A stretch of DNA of 64,000 bases from Desmodus rotundus (lineage: Eukaryota > Chordata > Mammalia > Chiroptera > Phyllostomidae). Below, one piece after another: positions 35,001 to 47,000 of the stretch. The DNA is taken from contig NC_071389.1 in assembly GCF_022682495.2 (NCBI RefSeq), forward strand, positions 61,464,239-61,528,238, written 5' to 3'. Every line of letters begins with the position of its first letter. Position 1 is the first letter of the stretch. The translations under genes and the position numbers were made by a program. Under the pieces are notes generated by a model. The model had not been told where the DNA came from and did not search any database. It was given only the letters and a program-made list of their open reading frames with translations.

Positions 35001-38000
35001 ATTATTTAAATTGTTTTAAAAGGCAAGTGACTGCTTAAAGCAAAAATAATAATTTTTATAACAAATCTGGAAAGTAAATCGTATCACAACAACATAAAGG
35101 CCATGCTTGAAGAAATGGAAATGTATTGTTGTTAAGTTCTTATACCAGTTATGTAGTGGTATAGCATCTGAATGTAGGCTGTATTAAGTTAAATGTGTGC
35201 ACTATATACCCAAAAACAATACAACAGAGAGTTATAGCTAATAAAAGCTAACAAATGAGATAAAATGGAATCATAAAAATAATCCAAAAGGAAGCAGAGA
35301 AAGAGAGAAACCATATTAATAATCACATGCAATTTAATTGATCTAAGCACCCTAATTAAGAGATTGCAAGGTTGCATAAAAAACCAAGACCATGGTGTCA
35401 AATAAGAAACCCACTCTAAATATAAGCCGCATATAGGTTTAAAATGATGAAATAAAAGAAGATATACCATGCCAACATTAATTTAAAAGAAGCTGAAGTA
35501 GCTATATTAACATCAAAGTACACTGTAGAACAAAGAATATTACCAGTGTTAAAGATTGCTATTTCAAAGTGACAAAAGAATCAGTTCAATTGAACACAAG
35601 AACCCTAGATGTTTATACACCTAAGAAAGAGCTTCAAAATACATGATGCAAGAATTTATCAAACTACTTTGAGTGAATACTATTGTACTACTTTTACATC
35701 ATAAATCCAACTGGGCACACACAGAAAACGTTTAATAAATAGCTGTTGAATAAATTCAAATATATACTATATACTAGATCTTTGGGTGGTCCTTCATATA
35801 TGTTATCTTCAGTCTTGACAACAACTTTGTCCAGTTTGTGAGCATTAATCTCATTTAACAAATGAGAAAACTGAAGCTCAAACCAATTAAGTAATTTGCC
35901 TAAAGTTACATAGCTACTAACTGGTGAGCTGGAATTAAAATCCAGGCTTGTCTGACAGCGAAGTCCCTGCATTGTGCCTCATTTGCACGCTGCCCCATTC
36001 ATGTTTACCTATGACAATGAAGTACCCCCAATGGCTTTTATCAAACCACCATAAGTTCTACCAGGGTCCTATGAGATGCATTGTCAAATCCATAATGCAC
36101 ACACAGAGACTGGGATGATTCTACAATAATGGTGAAAATCTAACATCTGCACGTGTCTAATAGGTCAGGTTGCTTTTAACCACCAGACTGAGTCATTTAA
36201 AAGGATCTCCAAAGTCAATATTCAGAAATCGATGGCATTTTTATATACCAATAATGAACTATCAGAAAGAGAAACTAAGAAAACAATCCCATTTACTACA
36301 GCAATAAAAAAAAAAATTAAGCACTTAGGAATAAATTTACCCAGGCAGGTAAAAGACCTGTACTCATAACACTTGAGGACACTGAAGAGAGAAATTGAGG
36401 AAGATACAAGTAAGTGGAAGCACATACCGTGCTCACAGATAGAAACAATTAACATCATCACAATGTCCATACTACCCAAAGCAATCTGTAGATCCAATGC
36501 AATCCCTATTAAAATACTAATGGTATATTTCACAGATCTAGAACAAATATTCCAAAAATTTATATGGAACCAAAAAAGACCCCGAATAGCCTCGGCAGTC
36601 CTGAGAAAGAACAAAGTTGGAGGGATCACAATACCTGATATCAAACTGCACTATAAGGCCACTGGAATCAAGACAGTCTGGCATTGGCATAGGAACAGGC
36701 ACATAGACTGATGGAACAGAACAGAGGGCCCAGAAATAAACCCGTGTCTCTATGGTCAATTAATATTTGGTAAAGGAGGCACAAGCATACAATGGAGTAA
36801 AAATAACCTCTTCAGTAAATAGTGTTGGGAGAACTGGACTGGTACATGTAAAAAAAAAAAAGAAAACTAGACCACCAACTTACACCATACAACAGAATAA
36901 ACTCAAAATGGATAAAAGTGTGACACCATGAAAGTCCCAGAGGAAAACATATGCAGTAAAATTTCAGTTACCCCACATAGCAATATTTTTGCCTATATAT
37001 ATCTCCCATATATGTCCCATTTGATATATCTCCCAGGGCAAAGGAAATAAAGGAAAAAATAAACAAATGGGACTATATCAAATTTAAAAGCTTCTGCACA
37101 GCTAAAGAAACCATCATCAAAATGAAGAGAGAACCAGCTGTACGGGAGAACATATCTGCCAGAAATATATTGGGCAAGGGTTTAATCTCAAAAATATATA
37201 AAGAACTCATACAGTGCAACACCAGGAAGACAAATAATGCAATTAACAAATGGGCAAAGGACCTCAATAGACACTTCTCCAAGGAAGACATACAGATGGC
37301 CCACAGACATATGAAAACATGCTCAACGTCATTTGCCATCAGAGAGATGCAAATTAAAACCACAATAAAATATTAAATCATACATGCCGAAATGGCTATT
37401 GTCAATAAATCAACAAACAACAAGTGCTGTTGAGGATGTGGAGAAAAGGGTACCCTAGTACACTGTTGGTTCCATTTCCATGCAGACTGGTTCAGCCACT
37501 GTGGAAAACAATATGGAATTTCCTCAAAAAACTAAAAATGGAACTGCCTTTTGACCCAGTGATTCCACTGCCGGGAATACACCCTAAGAATCCCAAAACA
37601 CCTATTCAAAAGAATTTATGCGCCCACATGTTCATAGCACTATTTACAACAGCCAAGATTTAGAAACAGTCTAAGTGCCCATCAGTAGATGAGTGGATCA
37701 AAAATCTGGTACATTTACACAATGGAATACTATGCATCAGAAAGAAAAAAGGAACTCCTACCTTTTGCAACAGCATAGATGGAAATGGAGACTATTATCT
37801 AAGTGAAATAAGCCAGTTGGTGAAAAAATACCATATGATCTCACTTATAAGAGGAATCTAATGAACAAAATTAACTAATCAACAAAATAGAACCAGAGGA
37901 ATAGAATCATAAAACAGACTGAGAGCCACATGAGGGGAGGGGAGAGGTAATTACTGATTGAAAGAAAGTGAAAGGATTAGTCAAAGAACATATATGAAGG

Positions 38001-41000
38001 ATCCAAGGACATGAACAATGGTATGGGGACCGATTATAGAAGTGGGGGTGGAGCAAAGGAGGAAAAAAGTGGGACAACTGTAATAACATAAACAATAAAA
38101 TATTTTAAAAGGGATCTCCCTGCCCCTGCACAGCTGATCCTCCATGGATGGTGGAGGCTGGCGGTAAGTGGTTACAGCCAATCCTTGCAGTTGACTGGCC
38201 CGGGTAAATTCCTCCCATTGATCTGCCAACAGCAACCAAGGCTCAACTATAAGAAGAGGGTGCCCTCAGCCCACATAAAGGACACACCTTGAGTACCCAG
38301 CTTGGGTGATAGGGGAGGCTGAGCTACTGGACTCTACAGGACACCTGCTACATTAAGCCATACTACCAAAACATGGAGTCAAAACAGCTCTACCTAATAC
38401 ATAGAAACAAACACAAGGAGGCTGCCGAAACAAAGAGAGAAAGAAACATGGCCCAAGTGAAAGAACAGATCAAAACTCCAGAAAAAGAGCTAAGCGACAT
38501 GGAGATAAGCAATCTGTCAGATGCAGACTTCAAAACGCTGGTTATAAGGATGCTCAAGGACCTTAGGACCTCAACGGCATAAAAAAGATCTAGTCAGAAA
38601 CAAAGGATACACTAACTGAAATAAAGAACAATTGACAGGGAAACAACAGTAGAGTGGATGAAGCCAAGAATCAGATGAATGATTTGGAACATAAAGAAAC
38701 AAAAAACAACCAATCAGAACAAGAAGAAAAGAGAATCCAAAAGAAATGAGGATAATGTAAACAGCCTCTATGACAACTGCAAGAGGTCCAACATTTGCAT
38801 CATAGGGATGCCAGGAGAAGAGATAGAGCAAGAAATTAGAAATCTATTTGAAAAAATAATGAAAGAAAACTTCCCTAACTGGGTGAAGGAAATAGACATG
38901 CAAGTCCATTAAGCACAGAGAGTCCCAAACAAGATGGATGCAAAGACGCCCACTCCAAGACACATCATAAATAAAATGCAAAGGTTAAAGATAAAAAGAG
39001 AATCTTAAAAGCAGCAAGACAAAGGCAGTTAGGTACCTACAAAGGAGTTCCCATAAGAACATCAGCTGATTTCTCAAGAGAAACTTTGCATGATAGAAGG
39101 ACTGGCAAGACATACTCAAAGTCATGAAAAGCAGAAACCTACAGCTAAGATTGCCCTAACCAGCAAAGCTATCATTTAGAATCAAAGGGCAGATAAAGTG
39201 CCTCCCAGACAAGAAAAAACTAAAGGAGTTCATCATCACCAAACTATCATTACATGAGATGTTAAGGGGACTTATTTAAGAAAGAGAAGATCAAAACTAT
39301 GAACAATAAAGTGGCAAAAATACATATCTATCAACAATTGAATCTAAAAAACAAACTACGCAAACAAGAACAGAGATAGAATCATGGATACAAAGAGAAT
39401 TTTGATGGTTGCCAGATGGAAGGGGGATTTGGAGGAATGGATGAAGAGGTGAGGAGATTACAGAAGTACAGATAAGTAGTTACAGAATAGCCATGGGAAT
39501 GTGAAGTACAGTACAGGAAATGGAACAGCCAAAGAATTTATATGAATGACCCATGGGCATGAACAATGGTGGGGCAATTGCCTGAGGGAGTGGGGGTACT
39601 ATGTGTAAGGGGGAAAGGGGGAAAAATCAGGACAACTAAAATGTCATAATCAAGAAAATATAATTAAAAAATTAAAAAGGATCTCCATTTCACAAGTGTT
39701 TCCTTTATTCATTCAACAAATATCTGAGACACCTACTATATTCTTTGAGGGATAAAAAGATTAATAAAATGGTTCCTGCCTTCAGAGAGCTCTCAGTCTA
39801 GCTGAGTTGATGACAGACAACTAGGAAATTCTGAAATAAATGAGAAGGTGGTAAGAGCATAGAAAATACAAAAACAAATAAAAATCTGGGAGTTCAAAGC
39901 ACAGAATGTATTTCTAATTGAAGAATCACATAAAGGTCCATGAAGGAGGCGTCAGTTGAGCTAAGCCTTGAAGACTTATAAAAATTCTGAAAAGTACCAT
40001 TTCCCAATTTAAAAGAAAAAGAGAGAGAGAGAGAGAGAGAGAAGACAAGACAGTGAATAAGTCAATTTTTTTAAAAGTCAAGTAATATTGAAAATTCATA
40101 ACCTGGTTAATATTAAGATCAAAATTTATAGCTTAATTCAAAAGTCTTACAGTATTAGTACTTTTTCTTATCAAATGTTATGAACACTTACTACATTATA
40201 CTATATTCTTAATGGTTTTTTTTAACCCGAATCTCTGAAAACTTGATTTTTTACAGACAATTAGTTGCGTACCATGGACAAAGCCTTTGATACAGGCTGC
40301 CAAAGTAACAGAAATTTGTATCATATGAAGGCAAGTTGCATGCAATGCTTTCTTGCATATGACTCTCGTCCTCGTGAGGTGACAGACTCACATGACAGGC
40401 ATCTTGTGCTCTCCAGAGAGCATTAATAGCTCCATTTACAACTGAATGTGGAAAACACAGAAGTGATAGGGTGGGCCGACTGGGGAGAAACTCACTAGAG
40501 CACTCAGAGGCACAAGGAAGGCACTATGAGCAATAACCCAAAGGTTACAAACATTCCATCATGGTGAGGAAACCACAAGAACCTTTGACAATGACCTTAG
40601 GCACACAGCCACAGACTGCTGACGCTGACCACACAGAACCTTTCATATTTAAACATCTACCCTGTGCCAGACACATGTTTCGGTACTGAAAACATGGCAA
40701 TAAACTAGGCAAAGTCCCTGTCCTTGTAGCCCTTAGGGTGAGGTGCAGAAGACAGATAATTAACAAGTAAAAGTGTTATTATAACAAAATAGAGCTAGCT
40801 GTACCAATGTTTCCCTTTTGCACGTTTAAGTGGAAACATCCTATATATTCAATCATGACTTAATACAAGCAGATGAATGTACGACTAGAGGAAACATTTT
40901 TCTCCAGGCTGGAACCAAATTCAGCCTAGTCCATACTCACAGTCAGGGTAAAGTCATAACAGTCAGGAAGCTCGTGATGACGAATAGTCTGCAGATTAAT

Positions 41001-44000
41001 GGCCTTCAGTTTAAACTTCAGCTCCACAGTTAGGAGCCTAGAAAACAAAGGAGACCTCAGTGCTGGGCAAGAATGCAACACAAGCCTGAGTTCGCTGCTG
41101 TCTGCGTCCCTCACCTGTGAAAGTCCAGCGTTAAGTTCAGTCTATTTTCTTCTAGTGTTCCAGTGTAAAAAGGCTCCTCTGGCTCCACAGAGAAACATTC
41201 TGCCGTGGAAAGGAAGGAATCATAATAGAGCAGCCAAAGTGAATAAAAGTGCGTCTTGAAAAGAGAATACTGTATATATTTAACACTAGATATTCAGATT
41301 CTAGTATTTTTCTGACTTAAGACTTTAAAGGCTAGACATCTATACTACTTGGTTACAGGGACGCATTTGTTTTTAAGTCCTATGTGGCTGCATTTCTACA
41401 GTGGGTGGGAGTGAAGGAAGGTCTGAACTCCATTTCATTAGTCTTCTATAGAATGCGATCTTCCTCCCTGTCCTTTAAGCCTAAACTTTGAGTCCTTCCT
41501 ACACTCCTTTTTTTTTCTGTACCCTAAGCATAGGTTTGAAGCACTTGCAGTGTTGGAGACAAATTTTTCTAAGTAAAAAGAATCTACTTTTTTAATATTA
41601 TGTGTTGACTATTTTCCTTCAATAAGCACTTAAAAAAATGAAGATAGCATCTTAGAAGGTTCTCATTAGTCACTACTATAAGCCTTTACTATCCCCTCCC
41701 CCCAAAAAAAGTCCCAGTGGCTATAGTTGGAATACTTTGTTTTGGAATACTCTGTTTTCTCTATATTACATTTATTGAAGTGACATTGATTAATAAGACT
41801 AATACCTATTTTTTGAATGAACTAAGCTAATGTTTCAGGTACAAATTACAAATAACACTTTGCTAATAAGAACAAGATATGCTCTTCTAAGTTCTGGTTC
41901 TTATTCCTACCCCAACTTACCCCCATAAATACTGGAGAGTGAAATGCTATTGGAGGGAGGAGTTTAGATACATCAAGAATTTGCAAGCATAAAGTTTTTG
42001 TAAGGATAATATCTGCCTATTTAACTAGCTTCTCCAGCATGAGAGGCGGTGGAATATCGTGGTTAAGAGCCCAGGCAGCCCGGGTCACTGCCCCCTCCTA
42101 GATCCTCCCTCTTGAGCAAATCGCTTCAACTCTCTCGGCCATACTTCAGTCTTCTATAAAACAGGAAGAATAATAAACCTTACTTTGTTGGAGCTTTTCT
42201 TTTTAAGAATCATAAGTTACACACTAAAAGGCTTAGAACATACCTGACACACAATAATGTCTACATGGTTTTTCTAATGATCTGTTCTCACAGACCAAAT
42301 CAATGTTTTCAGAGATGCAGTTACTGGCTTTAAATATAAATCAAGGAATTAACAATGGAAGTTCTAGCTTATAGAAGAACATTACCAGTTTCGATTTTGG
42401 GATCAATGTCAAAGGTATCATTCCCAGGAAGGATGTTTCCTTGCTTGTAGAAGTGCTGACAGATTGCCATACCAGACCGCTCTGCGCCCTTGTTCTCATA
42501 GGCATGATTCCCAACCGAGATGTTGCGCAGCTGCAAGTACTTTGTTACAAAAAAAGAAGAGAGAGAGAGGAAGAGAAAGAGAGGAAAGAAAGGAAGAAAT
42601 AAAGAAAAGAAGGAAAAGAGAAGGAAAGAAAAGAAGGAAAAGAAAAGAAAAAAGAAAAGGAAAGAAAAGAAAAAAACAAACCGAGTGAGAACGCCAGCCA
42701 GGGTGAAAGCAAAGCCATAGTTCCCTCCCTCCCCTCCAGGACCCTGGCAGGCTCCCACGCCCACTCTGGGTGGAGACCTTCACACTGATGTGCAGTGTGA
42801 GTGACATGCTACTGTGCCACTAGACAGCAGAGGAGCTAAGAGCTTTCGAGAAATAGAGTTCTGAATTCTGAGTTCAAGTGTCAATTTTGTCACCTTAGGC
42901 AAATCACAAACTTTCTGAGTTTCAGGTCCCTTATTTGCAAAATTAAAGGTTTAAACCATATAATCTTCTTTCCTCCTTTAAAGAATTAAGTTCAGGAAAT
43001 GGTTTTTACATCTTAGACCTATGTCCTGTAAGGTCAGAGTTTTGCTTTACTACTGCAATATAGGAAGGGGGATACAATTGTTCCAAGCTGACCAGCAAAA
43101 CATTTCATTAAAAATATGTTAATATTTATCTTTGCAAGAACACAGTTTAGTCACTTTCATAGCAATATTCCCCTGTTCTAGTGAATCCTTTAACTAAGAT
43201 ACAATGTTACTTTTACAAATGGAATAATTTCCACTTAAACCACTTAATGGATTTCTGTAGATGAAAAACCCAAAACTAAGTGTTTCAAACTTATTTTGAA
43301 CAATGTCACTGCACACAATTGGGATAGAAAGATGAGGACATGGTATCTGTCTCTTCAAATTAATAATTCAGTGGGATAGACACATAGATAAACAATTCTA
43401 CTAAAAGAAGCATGCAAGCCCTGTCCAGTGCAGCTCAGTTGGTTGGACATAGTCCCACAAACCAAAAAGTGCTGGTTTGATTCCCAGTCAGGGCACATGC
43501 CATTAGGGGGCGTGCAAGAGGCAACCACACACTAATGTTTCTCTCCCTCTCTTTCTCCCTCCCTTCCCCTCTCTCTAAAATAAAAAATAAAAAGATGCTA
43601 TGATCATTGAAGGAAATCACATATACAAGGAGGGACCCAAAAAAACAGAATTTATATATAAAAAATTGTGTACTATTCTTACATGGTTAAACTTCAGTCT
43701 CCTTCAAAGTACTCGCCATTTGATGCAATACACCTACCAAGACTTTTTTTCCACTGCTCAAAACAGTTTTTGAACTCGTTGATTTTGATGCCTTCTAGTG
43801 CTTCTGCCATTTTTTCTTTCACCTCTTCCACATCAGCAAAACATTTCCCTTTGAGGACTTTTTTCATTGGGGAAACAAAAAAAAGTCGCTTGGAGCGAGA
43901 ACTGGTGAATAAGGAGGGTGAGGCATGGGGGATCATGCCATTTTTGGTCAAAAACTGCTAAACACTCAGCGTGGTGTGAGCAGGTGCACTCGTAAACCAC

Positions 44001-47000
44001 CCATCACGCACAGAATGGGTAAATGCATTGAAAGAGTCTTCAAAAAAATTCACTGAAGTAGAATGCAGCCTCTCACAACAATACCAGTTGGTATATTGAT
44101 ACAGATGGGTTCCTAGAACGCTCACTTACTGGGAGAAGCCTATACTACAAGGGACCCACCCTCCAGAAGATAATTCCAGGTTTTGGGGGGTCCTCCCTCA
44201 TAATATGCGCCTGTGGAACTGATTCTGAAGTAGGCCTGGTCTGAGTAGCATGTTACCAAATACGGTGCTTAGTTCTCAGTTCTTAGTGCTTCATGCTTAA
44301 TTCTCAGTTCTCATCTATATTAACTTCCCCAAAGTACTTGGGGCAGTTGAGTTCACCAATTCCCCTTCATGGGCTACTTTCTTCACTTGACTTCTGGAAC
44401 ACAGGCTGCTCCTTCTGTCTCCTTAGCTGAACCTTCCTCTTGCCAGTCCCCACATCTCAGAGTACCTTACATTAAGTCTTCAACCTCTTTATCCACACAA
44501 CGTTCTCTCCATGGTGATCTCAGCCAGCCCCATGTTTTATATACCGTCTAATACTGGTGACTTCCAAATGTATATGTTCAACCGTGGCCTCTCCGCTCAG
44601 TTCCATACGCAGGTAGGTAGTAATCTACCTACGGTGCCTAGGATGAATCTTAAACATAAATGGACAAACAAGAAAAACTGGCTCCTTCTACAATAATTTT
44701 CTTCTCAATAAACAACTCCATAATTTAATCAGTTTTCAGGCCGAATTAGGAATAATCCTTTAGTCTTCTTCTCTCATACTCCACTTCCAATCCATCAGAA
44801 AATCATGCATTACTTTCAGATTACATCCCAAACCCAGTCACTTCTCATTACCTTCACTGCTGTTGCCCTAGCCTACTCCGCCAGCATCTCCCACCTGGTT
44901 AACCTGGTTTTCCTGCTTCCAAATTGGATTCTCTCCACACTCCACATTCATAAAGAACTCATAGGACTGTTACAAATGTTTCCTTACTACAGTTACAAAG
45001 AGTAAGTGAATTAACACACATAAAACCCTTAGAAAAATGATACCCAAAACACAAACCTGTTTGAGACTCTGTTCCTGCTGTTTCTTCCTTGAGGTAGCCA
45101 CAGGCTGCCTCTCCAGTCTGTCATCTCCTCTCTGCTCAGCTACATCACCTCATCAGAGAAGCCTTCCCCCACTTCCACTCTCACTCTGCCTGCTTCTCTC
45201 ATATGTACACTTAGAACCAACGGATAGATATCCTTACTTACTGCCTATTAGAATATGACTTCTTCCTATTAGAATATGACTTCCTTGACTTTGTCTAGTT
45301 GTTCACTACTGTATTTATGCACCAAAAGCAATATCTGAGGCATAAAATGCTAAAATTAGCCTTTGCTAAGGTATATTAGAGTCTCTCCCCTGCTGACAGC
45401 CCTTCCATGGCTTCCTGTCTCTCAGAGTAAACTTCAAAGCTCCTCTCCAGGGCAAGTGAAGCCTGAGACACCCAGCCCTACCATACCTGCCTCCTCTGCA
45501 TTGTCCTTAAACATATTCAATCTCTCCCGGCCTGCGGGGCCAGCGCTGCTGCTGCTCCTTCAGCCGGAAATATTCTTCCCCAGACTTCAAGTCCTCAGAG
45601 AGGCTTTTTCTGACCACCCTGTACTATTAGTGCCCTGTGCTACTTTATTTCACTTCTAGCAATCACTGTTACATGAAATCAAATAATTTTGGTTAAAGTT
45701 GTTTTAACATCCATCTTCTCCATTAAAATGTAAATTCCACAGGGCAAGGAATTTATCAAGTCCACTGCTCTAACCCCAGTACTTAGAACAGTAGGAGGCA
45801 CAGAGTAGATGTCAAATTAATAGTGAGGTATAAAATTATTGTAATGCCACAGTGGCTCTTCATTTACTAGAGCTGATCTGTGCAAGTGAACCACTAGGAT
45901 AGTGGGTGTGATCACAGCGCCAAGCCTTCTGTGAGCATTGGGATTGGGAAAATGAGCCAGGAATCTGTGGGAATAGAAGTAAACAGCGTAAATTGTTAAA
46001 CAGCATTATGTCCCACATGTAGGGAGAAAGAGGGTAATGCTGGAAATATTCCATTTTGCGATTTTTATTTTCTATTCATGGAAATAGTGTATTAAGTCTT
46101 TCTAAAGCCATTCTGAGCCAAATTGGTAGTTTTATAAGGGGCAGGGAGCAGGGAGGGTGTAAGAGGTAAAAAGTCCATTAAATGAAAAAGAAGGTAAAAG
46201 ATCCTGAGTTGTAGTAATCTACTCCAGGCACATCATGAGAAAGCAGAGTTCTCCGGAAAAACAATAATGCTGGCAGAAAGAGAAGGCAGCAGGAAGAGAG
46301 GGAGAAGCCACCGTCCTATCAGTCAGTTCCCCTCGGGGGTGATCACCTCAACCATCAAGATGTTTCCTTACAGCAAACAAAGGTCCCTCTTTAATATCAA
46401 TCAGTCCATGCTGTCCCTTTTCAGTTCTCCGGAACCATGTAGAATAACTAACCTCATTAACCACAAAAACCCTCGTTATTCATGAAATTATGATCAAGAT
46501 ATTTTTATCTTAGGCAAAAAATGCCCATAGTTGCTTGGAAGATGGTGGGCAATCATTTGCTCGAGGTAAACCGCCCTAATTAATATTATCTTCTCATAGA
46601 CTAGAGTAAGGAATCTGCATCCATTTCTACAAAGAATATGGAAATCGGATAAATAGAATGGCATGAATGCCAAATAGTACTATATTTTTTAAATTAATTT
46701 TAAGTCTCCTAATAAAGGTAAAAAAGTTTTAGGAGGAATTTAATGAACTGTTTACTTCATGCCTCCATCCCCTCCCTCCAAAAAACAACTACCAACTTGG
46801 TTTAAAGCAGCTTTAGAGAAGCTTAATAAACTTAAAAAAAAAAATCTCAATACTATCTCCAGCAATATACTATTTTTTCCTTACAAATTGAATGACATAG
46901 TTCTGTTTAACAACTTACGCAGCTCATTGCTATTCCTATGGATTTGGGGCCAATGTTTGCGATCAGAACGCTAATGGAAAGCTGTGGGGCCATAAGTAGA

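Larger units (their letters stand above)
32970..40940 (-). other. MCOLN3: MCOLN3 intron 6
   Basis: 8.0 kb, the longest intron, over half of it LINE: an L1 3' fragment, an old L1/HAL1 piece, a 1.9-kb L1 and a 1.55-kb HAL1-like element inserted at one shared target site, and an ancient dispersed repeat next to exon 6. The stretch 33.53-34.27 kb shows nothing recognisable. Confidence 0.85.
41200..42385 (-). other. MCOLN3: MCOLN3 intron 4
   Basis: 1.2 kb with an antisense L1 3' UTR scrap and one MIR; otherwise nothing recognised. Confidence 0.85.

Noticed and set aside
42369..42807. Frames encoding Lys/Glu/Arg-rich or Phe/Leu/Ser-rich proteins beside exon 4
   Set aside because: They are translations of the GAAA-type microsatellite on either strand; only the part within 42386-42539 is real coding sequence.
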